This document shows positions 26,487 through 32,942 of a DNA stretch of 32,942 nt, one piece after another (the stretch's first letter is position 1; each line of letters starts with the position of its first letter). A program made the position numbers and the translations under genes. Source of the DNA: an uncultured Odoribacter sp. (lineage in GTDB: Bacteria > Bacteroidota > Bacteroidia > Bacteroidales > Marinifilaceae); the NCBI GenBank assembly GCA_905193145.1, contig CAJJNP010000012.1, positions 1 to 32,942 of the forward strand, written 5' to 3'. The notes below the pieces were generated by a model, which saw nothing but the letters and a program-made list of their open reading frames with translations, was not told where the DNA came from and did no database searches.

Positions 26487-27266
26487 ATGGAATATCAAAA
26501 ACTGATAATAGAAAAGCAAAATCGTATTGGAGTTGTAAAAATCAACAATCCCGAGGCTTTGAATGCATTGAATACTGCTATTTTATTGGAGCTGGATCAA
26601 GCATTTGATGAGTTGGCGTCAGATGTAGAGGTAGATGTAATTGTGCTTACCGGTGAAGGGCGAGCTTTTGTTGCCGGTGCCGATATTGCAGAAATGTGTA
26701 CAAAACAAGCGGCAGAGGGTAAATCTTTCGGGCGTTTGGGTGCTTCCGTTTTCCGTAAAATAGAGTTGTTGGAAAAACCGGTCATTGCAGCAGTTAATGG
26801 CTTTGCTTTAGGCGGAGGATGCGAATTGTCAATGGCTTGCGATATTCGTATTGCTTCATCCAAAGCCAAGTTTGGTCAGCCTGAAGTAGGATTGGGAATT
26901 ACTCCAGGATTTTCAGGAACACAGCGTTTGCCGCGTTTGGTGGGCATAGGGAAAGCAAAAGAACTGATATATACTGCTGCAGTTATTAATGCTGAGGAGG
27001 CTTATCGTATCGGCTTGGTAAATGCGGTGGTAGCTCCCGACGAATTGTTGGATAAAGCTCTTGAGATGGCTAATGCAATTGCTACAAAAGCACAATTGGC
27101 TGTACGTTATTCCAAAGAGGCGATTAATCGTGGTATTGAAACGGATATAGAGACTGGCATTGATATTGAAACCTCTTTGTTTGGAATGTGTTTTGCTACA
27201 GCAGATCAGAAGGAAGGTATGGAGGCATTTTTACAGAAGCGTAAACCAGAATTTAAAGGAAATTAA
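26487..27266 (+). CDS. crt: Enoyl-CoA hydratase (crotonase)
   Basis: A 259-residue crotonase-fold enzyme. The oxyanion-hole segments GRAFVAGADIAEM (58-70) and NGFALGGGCELSMACDIRIA (104-123) are present, with the two acid/base glutamates at Glu113 and Glu133, spaced by 20 as in classical crotonases. It should interconvert crotonyl-CoA and 3-hydroxybutyryl-CoA. In the operon it links lysine-derived crotonyl-CoA with acetoacetyl-CoA through Hbd, either for butyrate synthesis from acetyl-CoA or for oxidation. It is followed 11 bases later by hbd. Confidence 0.93.
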   Translation: MEYQKLIIEKQNRIGVVKINNPEALNALNTAILLELDQAFDELASDVEVDVIVLTGEGRAFVAGADIAEMCTKQAAEGKSFGRLGASVFRKIELLEKPVIAAVNGFALGGGCELSMACDIRIASSKAKFGQPEVGLGITPGFSGTQRLPRLVGIGKAKELIYTAAVINAEEAYRIGLVNAVVAPDELLDKALEMANAIATKAQLAVRYSKEAINRGIETDIETGIDIETSLFGMCFATADQKEGMEAFLQKRKPEFKGN

Positions 27267-27277
27267 AATTATACATT

Positions 27278-28123
27278 ATGAAAATTTGCGTTGTTGGAAC
27301 AGGTACGATGGGTAATGGTATTGCTCAAGTATTTGCACAGGCAGGACACGATGTCTTGTTGAAAGGACGTTCTGAAGCTTCGTTGGCAAAAGCTCACAAA
27401 GCTATGGATAAAAACCTTTCCCGTATGGTGGAAAAAGGCAAATTGGAAGCTGCTGCCAAAGATGCTATTTTGGCGCGGATTACAGATACTATGAATTATG
27501 AAGATTGTGCTGATGCAGAATTGGTTATTGAGGCTATTGCTGAAGATATGGCTACGAAGCACGAAATTTTCAAGTTGTTGGATGGTATTTGCAAGCCGGA
27601 AACTATTTTAGCAACTAATACATCATCTCTGTCTATTACAGAGGTTGCTGCTGCTACAAATCGTCCTGACAAGGTGGTTGGTATGCATTTCTTTAATCCG
27701 GTGCCAGCTATGAAGTTGGTAGAGATTATCAAAGGTCAATTGACTTCTAAGGAGGTGCATGATAAGGTATTCTCTCTTTCTCAAGAAATAGGTAAGGTAC
27801 CTGTAAGTGTAGAAGAAGCACCAGGTTTTGTTGTCAATAGAATTCTGATTCCGTTAGTGAATGAGGGTATCGGTATTTTGGCTGATGGTGTTGCAACAAA
27901 AGAAGAAATTGATGCTGCTATGAAATTGGGAGCTAATCATCCGATGGGACCGCTGGAGTTGGGAGATTTGATAGGATTGGATGTGTGCTTGGCTATCATG
28001 GAAGTGCTTTACAACGAGTTTGGAGATTCTAAGTATCGTCCTCATCCATTGTTACGTAAAATGGTACGTGCAAATCTTTTGGGGCGTAAGACCGGTATAG
28101 GTTTTTATGATTACCGTAAATAG
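27278..28123 (+). CDS. hbd: 3-hydroxybutyryl-CoA dehydrogenase
   Basis: A 281-residue NAD(P)-dependent dehydrogenase. The dinucleotide fold GTGTMGNGIAQVFA occupies residues 7-20; the catalytic histidine region GMHFFNPVPAMKLVEI has His137; the C-terminal domain contains the family stretch NHPMGPLELGDLIGLD. It interconverts acetoacetyl-CoA and 3-hydroxybutyryl-CoA. It is the last gene before a strong terminator, so the operon stops without a thiolase gene. Confidence 0.95.
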   Translation: MKICVVGTGTMGNGIAQVFAQAGHDVLLKGRSEASLAKAHKAMDKNLSRMVEKGKLEAAAKDAILARITDTMNYEDCADAELVIEAIAEDMATKHEIFKLLDGICKPETILATNTSSLSITEVAAATNRPDKVVGMHFFNPVPAMKLVEIIKGQLTSKEVHDKVFSLSQEIGKVPVSVEEAPGFVVNRILIPLVNEGIGILADGVATKEEIDAAMKLGANHPMGPLELGDLIGLDVCLAIMEVLYNEFGDSKYRPHPLLRKMVRANLLGRKTGIGFYDYRK

Positions 28124-28128
28124 TAAAT

Positions 28129-28161
28129 AAATCCCGGGAATTTTTCTCGGGATTTTCTTTT
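28129..28161 (+). terminator. Intrinsic terminator ending the lysine/butyrate operon
   Basis: AAATCCCG (28129-28136) pairs perfectly with CGGGATTT (28148-28155), with inner GAA/TTC pairs, followed by a T-rich tail. It begins six bases after the hbd stop. Confidence 0.88.
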
Positions 28162-28173
28162 GTAGACAGGAAA

Positions 28174-28220
28174 TGGGGAATAATTCCTCATTTTTTTTGT
28201 TTATTCCTCATGTTTCCCCA
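28174..28220 (+). repeat. Palindromic and direct repeats upstream of the lipoprotein gene
   Basis: TGGGGAAT-A-ATTCCTCA (28174-28190) is a 17-base near-palindrome with one mismatched pair. ATTCCTCAT recurs at 28183-28191 and 28203-28211, exactly 20 bases apart. TGGGGAA (28174-28180) is also complementary to TTCCCCA (28214-28220). The last arm overlaps the proposed -33 box of the promoter, so an operator is possible. Confidence 0.5.
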
Positions 28221-28243
28221 ATTGTATAAGCAATATACATTTG
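28213..28243 (+). promoter_or_regulatory. Putative promoter of the coiled-coil lipoprotein gene
   Basis: TACATTTG at 28236-28243 fits the Bacteroidota -7 consensus. TTTC at 28213-28216 is a near match to the -33 TTTG with a 19-base spacer. The resulting leader would be about 90 bases. Confidence 0.5.
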
Positions 28244-28337
28244 TATGTGTTTGAATATCAATGATAAGATTTTGTGCTTTGTTTCGGTATAAATGTTGTG
28301 TTATTAATATTCAGAATTAAAACTAAAAATTGAAATT

Positions 28338-29210
28338 ATGAAAAAGTTTATTGTTTTAGGATTGGGTGCTTCCCTATTTTTGATGAGTAGTTGTGTAGAA
28401 AATTCACAAAAATATAAAGCGTTATTAGTTCGAGCAGATTCTTTGAATGCGATAGCAATGCAGCAAAATCAGGAAATGGAGCAATTGCTTGCCGATATTA
28501 ACGATTTGACAGCCGGTATGCAGTCATTAAGAGAAGCAGAGCATTTACTGACATTGGAGGCAGAAAAAGAAAGTAAAGGCAGTAAATCAAAGCAGCAGAT
28601 TGCTCGCTTAAAGAACGATATTCAGGCAATTTCTGAAGCTATTGCAGGCTATAAATCTCAGATTGCAAAATTAGAAGGAAAGAGTAAAAGCCAGTCTGCA
28701 GAATTTAAAAGAATGATTGCTAATTTAAATGCAGAATTGGAATTGCGTTCAGAAAAGATCAATGAGATTACGGGTCAGTTGGCAGCTACTAATAAGGAGT
28801 TGGCAGTAAAAGTTGAAGAGGTAAAGCTTTTAACTCAAAATGTTGATTCTTTGGGTAAAGAATCAAAAGCGCAACAAATTACGATAGCAGAACAGGATCA
28901 GACAATCCATATGGCTAATTATTTGATAGGTACCCGTAAGGAGTTGAAGGAAGCTGCAGTAATTTCGCGTCAAGGTATATTCTGTCCGCCGATTGTTTCT
29001 TCACAAGCTCAGAATGCAGATTTTATAAGTATTGATATACGTGAAGTGAAGAATATTCCTCTGAATAATAAAAAAGCGAAAATTCTTTCATCACATCCAG
29101 CCGATTCTTATGTATTAGAAGCAGATGAAGATGGTAATTTGGTTTTAAAAATCAATGATGAAAAGGCGTTTTGGAAGCAGACAAAGTATTTGGTTGTGAT
29201 GGTTGGGTAA
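28338..29210 (+). CDS. Coiled-coil lipoprotein of unknown function
   Basis: A 290-residue protein with a lipoprotein signal ending at Cys19 (LFLMSSC), followed by Val-Glu-Asn. From about residue 22 to 200 it is rich in Glu, Lys, Gln, Ala and Leu with heptad-like spacing, indicating a long coiled coil. The last 80 residues (from GIFCPPIVSSQAQN) look like a small beta domain. I know no function. It is a single-gene unit with its own promoter-like sequence and terminator, so it is probably not part of the lysine pathway. Membrane anchoring, in the periplasm or at the outer membrane, is inferred from the lipobox. Confidence 0.85.
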   Translation: MKKFIVLGLGASLFLMSSCVENSQKYKALLVRADSLNAIAMQQNQEMEQLLADINDLTAGMQSLREAEHLLTLEAEKESKGSKSKQQIARLKNDIQAISEAIAGYKSQIAKLEGKSKSQSAEFKRMIANLNAELELRSEKINEITGQLAATNKELAVKVEEVKLLTQNVDSLGKESKAQQITIAEQDQTIHMANYLIGTRKELKEAAVISRQGIFCPPIVSSQAQNADFISIDIREVKNIPLNNKKAKILSSHPADSYVLEADEDGNLVLKINDEKAFWKQTKYLVVMVG

Positions 29211-29229
29211 TAAGTAATCAATAAAAATG

Positions 29230-29260
29230 ATAGCGGGAATCAATTCCGCTATTTTTTTTT
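29230..29260 (+). terminator. Intrinsic terminator after the coiled-coil lipoprotein gene
   Basis: ATAGCGG (29230-29236) pairs with CCGCTAT (29246-29252), with additional inner AAT/ATT pairing, followed by nine T. Confidence 0.88.
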
Positions 29261-29271
29261 ACTTTATTCAT

Positions 29272-29301
29272 AAAAAAGAGCTGTGTGATTAGCACAGCTC
29301 T
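29272..29301 (-). terminator. Intrinsic terminator of the 2-oxoacid oxidoreductase operon (minus strand)
   Basis: AGAGCTGTG (29277-29285) and CACAGCTCT (29293-29301) form a perfect 9-bp stem with a 7-base loop. On the minus strand the stem is followed by six U, from the A-run at 29272-29277. It faces the plus-strand terminator 12 bases away. Confidence 0.88.
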
Positions 29302-29332
29302 AATTTCTCATTGTAAGGTGAGAGTTAGGTCT

Positions 29333-29884
29333 TTAAATTTCATTTACAACAACCAATTGTTTCATACCTGTTTGAACAGCCTCAATATTCATAGGAATAA
29401 GGTTGTGGTGACGTGCAGGTAATGATTTTTGTAAACCTTTTTCCAGATTTTCTAAGTTGATAATCGGTTTTACTTTCAAGAAAGCACCCAAAATAATCAT
29501 GTTAAAGATTTTTGGATTTCCTCCTTCTGCAGCTAAGCGAGCTCCTTCAATCTGATAGATATTGATATCTTTACGAGTCGGGTGGTGAGTGATTCCATTC
29601 GGATCGTAAATTAATGTTCCACCAGGTTTTACCTGTGATTCAAATTTATCCATTGACTGTTGGTTCAACACGATTGCTGAATCGAAAGCATTCAATACCG
29701 GAGAGCTAATACGCTCATCGCTGATGATAACAGTTACGTTAGCTGTACCACCACGCATTTCAGGACCATAAGAAGGCATCCATGAAACCTCTTGGTCTTG
29801 CATGATTCCTGAATAAGCCAGAATCTTTCCCATGGAAAGTACTCCTTGACCACCGAATCCTGCTATGATAATTTCTTCTGTCAT
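29333..29884 (-). CDS. 2-oxoacid:ferredoxin oxidoreductase, gamma subunit
   Basis: A 183-residue gamma subunit (POR gamma family) of a four-subunit 2-oxoacid:ferredoxin oxidoreductase. The N-terminal IIIAGFGGQGVLSMGKILA near residues 5-23 and SYGPEMRGGTANVTVI near 38-53 are diagnostic. With alpha, beta and ferredoxin subunits it oxidatively decarboxylates a 2-oxoacid to acyl-CoA and reduced ferredoxin. It is the last gene of the operon, 23 bases after the beta gene. Confidence 0.93.
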   Translation of the reverse strand: MTEEIIIAGFGGQGVLSMGKILAYSGIMQDQEVSWMPSYGPEMRGGTANVTVIISDERISSPVLNAFDSAIVLNQQSMDKFESQVKPGGTLIYDPNGITHHPTRKDINIYQIEGARLAAEGGNPKIFNMIILGAFLKVKPIINLENLEKGLQKSLPARHHNLIPMNIEAVQTGMKQLVVVNEI

Positions 29885-29907
29885 ACTAATTGAAAATTGA
29901 GAATTAA

Positions 29908-30669
29908 TTAAATGTCTTTGATATCTCCCAACGGATATTTCTGGAACATATTGTCACGCATCCATTTGTTTGCATCAACAGGGGTCATTTTCCAGCCAGA
30001 GTTACATGTTCCAACAACTTCTACGAAAGAAAGACCTTTATCCAAACGTGTATTTTGGAATGCTTTTTTGATAGCAGCTTTAGTTTTTCTTACAGCTGCA
30101 GGAGTATCAGCACTTTGGCGAGTTACATAGCAAGTTCCGTCTAATTGTGCGAGCAATTCTGTGATTTTCATCGGGAAGCCATTCAATTTTGCATCACGGC
30201 CATAAGGAGTTGTTGCAGTTACCTGACCCAACAATGTGGTCGGAGCCATTTGACCTCCGGTCATACCATAAATTGCATTGTTGATAAAGATGACAACAAT
30301 ATTTTCTCCACGGTTACATGCATGCATGATTTCAGCACAACCAATAGATGCCAAGTCTCCGTCTCCCTGATAGGTGAATACATATTTTTCAGGATGTAAA
30401 CGGCGGATAGCTGTTGCTACAGCAGGAGCACGTCCGTGTGCTGCTTCTGCCCAGTCAATATCAATATAGTTGTAAGCAAATACACTACATCCTACCGGAG
30501 AAACTCCGATTGTTTGATCTTGGATACCCAGTTCTTCAATCACCTCTGCAACTAATTTGTGAACAACTCCATGGGTACATCCCGGGCAGTAGTGCATTAC
30601 GTTGTCGGTGAGGAGGCTACTCTTCTTTAGTACGAGATTTTCCTCTTTTATAATATCTGTTAATTCCAT
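29908..30669 (-). CDS. 2-oxoacid:ferredoxin oxidoreductase, beta (thiamine diphosphate) subunit
   Basis: A 253-residue subunit with the ThDP/magnesium motif: GDGD at 102-105 and Asn130-Asn131 (FINNAIYGMTGGQMAPTT), plus the iron-sulfur-type N-terminal YCPGCTHG near 27-34. It holds thiamine diphosphate and performs decarboxylation. The IYGMTGGQMAPTT stretch is shared by 2-oxoglutarate and branched-chain 2-oxoacid enzymes, so the substrate is not resolved. Confidence 0.93.
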   Translation of the reverse strand: MELTDIIKEENLVLKKSSLLTDNVMHYCPGCTHGVVHKLVAEVIEELGIQDQTIGVSPVGCSVFAYNYIDIDWAEAAHGRAPAVATAIRRLHPEKYVFTYQGDGDLASIGCAEIMHACNRGENIVVIFINNAIYGMTGGQMAPTTLLGQVTATTPYGRDAKLNGFPMKITELLAQLDGTCYVTRQSADTPAAVRKTKAAIKKAFQNTRLDKGLSFVEVVGTCNSGWKMTPVDANKWMRDNMFQKYPLGDIKDI

Positions 30670-30693
30670 GTTTTTCTTAGTTTACAGTTTTGA

Positions 30694-31773
30694 TTAAATC
30701 GAAAACTTTTCTTTCAGTGCTACTACAATTTCTTCTGGAGTAGGAACAACACCACCCATGCGTCCGTAGTGGTCAACTTTCACACGTCCATCAACTGCCA
30801 GACGAACATCTTCTACCATCTGTCCTGCACTCATTTCCACAGATAAGAAACCTTTCACTTTGCTGCACAAATCTGAAATCGGTTTCATTGGGAACGGATA
30901 TAATGTGATAGGACGTAACAAACCTACTTTGATACCTGCTTCGCGAGCCAATTGGATTGATTTTTGGCAGATACGTGCTGTAGAACCATATGCAACAAAA
31001 ATATAGTCTGCATCTTCGCAGTTCAACATTTCGTAGCGTACTTCATTTGCTTCAATTTCACGGTATTTACGTTGTAATTTTTCGTTGAAAACTTCCTGAC
31101 GGTGAGCTTCCAATTCCAATGAAGTAATGACATGGCGTTCGCGATTCTTTTTGCCGGTCAATGCCCAATCTCCACACTGTTTTTCAATTTCTTCTTCAGT
31201 ACGTCTCGGTGTATAGTCTGGAAGAACCACTTTCTCCATCATCTGACCGATAACACCATCAGCCAATACCATTGCAGGGTTGCGGTATTTGAAAGCAAGG
31301 TCGAATCCTAAAACGACAAAGTCGCTCATTTCCTGTACAGATGCCGGAGCCAATACAATCAAATGATAGTCTCCATGACCACCACCTTTTGTTGCTTGGA
31401 AATAGTCACTTTGTGATGGCTGGATAGTACCTAGACCTGGACCTCCACGCATAACGTCTACAACCAAACAAGGAAGTTCTGAACCTGCAATGTAGGTGAT
31501 ACCTTCCTGTTTCAAACTGATACCGGGGCTGGATGACGAGGTCATAACCTTCTTACCACAAGATGCTCCACCATATACCATATTAATTGCAGCCACTTCA
31601 CTCTCGGCTTGCAAAACAACCATTCCTGTTTCTTCCCATGGCTTGCGCAGCATGAGCGTTTCCATGACTTCAGATTGCGGGGTGATAGGATATCCGAAAT
31701 ATCCATCGCATCCGCAACGGATAGCGGTTTCTGCGATTACCTCATTCCCCTTCATTAATTTTACTTCTGCCAT
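30694..31773 (-). CDS. vorB: 2-oxoacid:ferredoxin oxidoreductase, alpha subunit (VorB-like)
   Basis: A 359-residue alpha subunit. The N-terminal pyrimidine-binding domain shows LMKGNEVIAETAIRCGCDGY and YPITPQSEVMETL (near 6-40), and the C-terminal domain has a transketolase-like segment with PITLYPFPMKPI. It resembles proteins annotated as 3-methyl-2-oxobutanoate dehydrogenase subunit VorB in Bacteroidota, which suggests branched-chain 2-oxoacids, but 2-oxoglutarate use is a serious alternative. It lies 10 bases downstream of the ferredoxin subunit gene. Confidence 0.9.
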   Translation of the reverse strand: MAEVKLMKGNEVIAETAIRCGCDGYFGYPITPQSEVMETLMLRKPWEETGMVVLQAESEVAAINMVYGGASCGKKVMTSSSSPGISLKQEGITYIAGSELPCLVVDVMRGGPGLGTIQPSQSDYFQATKGGGHGDYHLIVLAPASVQEMSDFVVLGFDLAFKYRNPAMVLADGVIGQMMEKVVLPDYTPRRTEEEIEKQCGDWALTGKKNRERHVITSLELEAHRQEVFNEKLQRKYREIEANEVRYEMLNCEDADYIFVAYGSTARICQKSIQLAREAGIKVGLLRPITLYPFPMKPISDLCSKVKGFLSVEMSAGQMVEDVRLAVDGRVKVDHYGRMGGVVPTPEEIVVALKEKFSI

Positions 31774-31783
31774 ATCTTTACAT

Positions 31784-32011
31784 TTATTTGATTTCTGCTT
31801 TATAAACTGTAATTACTGAATCGGGACATACTAATCCACAGCTTGCACAACCGATACAAGCTTCGGGATTTTTCATATAGGAATAGTGATACCCTTTTCC
31901 ATTTACGTCATGGTGCAGGTCCAGTACGTGAGTAGGACACGCGACAACACACAAGTTACATCCCTTGCAGTGCTCTGTGTCTACAACAATTGCTCCTCTG
32001 AATTTTGCCAT
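31784..32011 (-). CDS. Ferredoxin-like delta subunit, two 4Fe-4S clusters
   Basis: A 75-residue ferredoxin with two complete cluster motifs: Cys15, Cys18, Cys21, Cys25 (CKGCNLCVVACP) and Cys52, Cys55, Cys58, Cys62 (CIGCASCGLVCP). As the first gene of the operon it most likely serves as the delta subunit passing electrons from the ThDP enzyme to soluble ferredoxin. I found no convincing TAnnTTTG promoter upstream. Confidence 0.94.
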   Translation of the reverse strand: MAKFRGAIVVDTEHCKGCNLCVVACPTHVLDLHHDVNGKGYHYSYMKNPEACIGCASCGLVCPDSVITVYKAEIK

Positions 32012-32047
32012 AATTTTAAAATTATAAATTGTCGAATATTTTAACCT

Positions 32048-32066
32048 TTTCGTAATGTTTCGTAAT
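32048..32066. repeat. Short direct repeat upstream of the oxidoreductase operon
   Basis: TTTCGTAAT occurs at 32048-32056 and again at 32058-32066, a 10-base period (one helical turn), followed by a further CGTA at 32068-32070 and neighbours. It lies about 40-55 bases upstream of the ferredoxin start, where a regulator could bind. Confidence 0.45.
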
Positions 32067-32082
32067 CGTATGCGGGTATAAA

Positions 32083-32155
32083 ATTACAGTTTAAAATCAG
32101 AACTGCAAAAACATCTTTAGATTTTTCTAGGACCTTCTGATTTTTTAACTGTAAT
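32083..32155. repeat. 73-bp near-palindrome between aminotransferase and ferredoxin genes
   Basis: The arm at 32083-32102 (20 bases, beginning ATTACAGTT, ending AATCAGAA) is complementary to the arm at 32135-32155 (21 bases) apart from one indel/mismatch near the middle. The 32-base interior can pair further (AAAAACATCT with AGATTTTT). Seen from the minus strand it begins 14 bases after the aminotransferase stop and is followed by only four U, so it may be a weak terminator or a structured spacer. Confidence 0.6.
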
Positions 32156-32168
32156 GCCTGCAGTGCTA

Positions 32169-32942
32169 TTACTGATGGTCTTTTCTGAATCTCTCAATGC
32201 GGTCCTTCAACGCTTCCATTTTATCCATGCCTACTTGTGAAACGCAAGCTCGTAAACCTTCTCGGTTACTGCCGCAACCTTTTAAAGTAATGGAGGATAT
32301 TCCATAATAAAGAAGTTCATGTGCCAATTGTGCACCGCTCATGCCGGGATACATGATGGTAAAATAAAAACCATCGGCTACATCATCATCACCATCTTTA
32401 TCATATACCACCTTGAAGCCTGCGTCGGTGTAAAGTTTTTTCATGGTTGCTGCACGAAGTCCATATTCTTTTACATCAGTTAAAATATTAATGGTTCCTT
32501 CGTTAGCTGCTTTCATGATGGCTGCTACTGCATATTGCGGTGAATGTGCTGTACCAGATGATAATGTATATATTAATTTATAGGTGATGGTATAGCCCAG
32601 TTTTGCTGAATGGTAGCGTTCCTGTAAATGAGGATATTCTTTATTAATCAGTGCATTTGAAATACACAATAGTCCTAAACGCTGTCCTGCATAGCTAAAC
32701 AATTTAGAACTTGAAATCATACAGATATAATTGTCCGTGTATTTTGCCACTGTCGGTTGAAACGGTGCTTCTCCCGGATGAGATAAATCCTTGCGGAAGT
32801 CCATCGCAAAATAAGCCAGGTCTTCCAGAATGATAACATCGTATTCTGTTGCCAATTTTCCGATAATCTGCAACTCCTCTGCAGTCAGACATACCCAAGA
32901 CGGATTATTCGGATTGCTATATACAATACTTGCAATATTGCC
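32169..32942 (-). CDS. Class I/II pyridoxal-phosphate aminotransferase (5' part beyond window)
   Basis: The C-terminal 257 residues of a fold-type I aminotransferase; the frame stays open to the window edge, so the true start is outside. The window begins with GNIASIVYSNPNNPSW, which contains the conserved NPNNP motif, followed by VIILEDLAYF (cofactor-binding Asp and Tyr) and the Schiff-base lysine in SSSKLFSYAGQRLG. The C-terminal domain is complete (LRACVSQVG). A TTG at 32873 is internal and not a start. Substrate is unknown. Its position upstream of a 2-oxoacid oxidoreductase fits amino-acid deamination to a 2-oxoacid, but a palindrome separates them and co-transcription is unsure. Confidence 0.9.
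   Translation of the reverse strand, partial: GNIASIVYSNPNNPSWVCLTAEELQIIGKLATEYDVIILEDLAYFAMDFRKDLSHPGEAPFQPTVAKYTDNYICMISSSKLFSYAGQRLGLLCISNALINKEYPHLQERYHSAKLGYTITYKLIYTLSSGTAHSPQYAVAAIMKAANEGTINILTDVKEYGLRAATMKKLYTDAGFKVVYDKDGDDDVADGFYFTIMYPGMSGAQLAHELLYYGISSITLKGCGSNREGLRACVSQVGMDKMEALKDRIERFRKDHQ

Noticed and set aside
1..32942. CRISPR arrays, tRNA/rRNA genes, insertion sequences and prophage genes
   Set aside because: No regularly spaced repeats, cloverleaf-like sequences, transposase motifs or phage proteins were seen; all major reading frames are accounted for by the listed genes.

Overview
The window looks like chromosome of a strictly anaerobic, butyrate-forming member of the Bacteroidales. 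Evidence: a SusC/SusD pair with an ECF sigma/FecR system, start sites without clear Shine-Dalgarno sequences, promoter-like TAnnTTTG -7 boxes, and moderate GC. Lysine fermentation joined to butyrate formation and a ferredoxin-dependent 2-oxoacid oxidoreductase best fits the Odoribacter/Butyricimonas/Porphyromonas side of the order. The genus is an inference. I saw no tRNA, rRNA, CRISPR array, insertion sequence or phage gene.

Region 1 (1-3190): the 3' end of an unrecognised gene, then a secreted metzincin-type zinc metalloprotease (DUF5117/DUF4953 group), closed by a clear terminator. Region 2 (3191-13462): an outer-membrane uptake locus in one direction: ECF sigma factor, FecR anti-sigma factor, SusC-type TonB-dependent transporter with an N-terminal STN signalling domain, SusD-type lipoprotein, DUF4843 lipoprotein, PKD-like lipoprotein and a periplasmic thioredoxin-fold protein, ending in a terminator. 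The ligand cannot be read from sequence; the adjacent protease makes peptides plausible.

Region 3 (13533-28161): a long, apparently single operon for fermenting lysine to acetate, butyrate and ammonia. Order: atoD, kal, kce, kdd, kamA, kamB, kamC, kamD, kamE, atoA, bcd, etfB, etfA, crt, hbd. KamA makes beta-lysine, KamDE makes 3,5-diaminohexanoate, Kdd oxidises it, Kce uses acetyl-CoA to give 3-aminobutyryl-CoA plus acetoacetate, Kal releases ammonia to give crotonyl-CoA, Bcd/EtfAB reduce this to butyryl-CoA, and AtoDA moves CoA to acetoacetate, releasing butyrate. Crt and Hbd connect crotonyl-CoA with acetoacetyl-CoA. No thiolase is present in the window. Key residues of KamA, KamE and Kce sit at or near the numbering of the characterised enzymes. 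Two genes in the middle, kamB (P-loop protein) and kamC (MutS-like ATPase without DNA mismatch domains), have no settled role and are the best candidates for something undescribed, possibly reactivation or assembly of the B12-dependent aminomutase. Two strong RNA hairpins without U-tracts flank kamA.

Region 4 (28164-29301): a single coiled-coil lipoprotein gene with its own promoter-like sequence and palindromic upstream repeats. Its terminator faces the terminator of region 5. Region 5 (29333-32942, minus strand): a four-subunit 2-oxoacid:ferredoxin oxidoreductase (ferredoxin, alpha, beta, gamma) and, upstream, a class I aminotransferase cut by the window edge. Together these could deaminate and oxidatively decarboxylate amino acids, giving reduced ferredoxin. 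Overall the window reads as an amino-acid fermentation neighbourhood beside a probable nutrient-capture locus.
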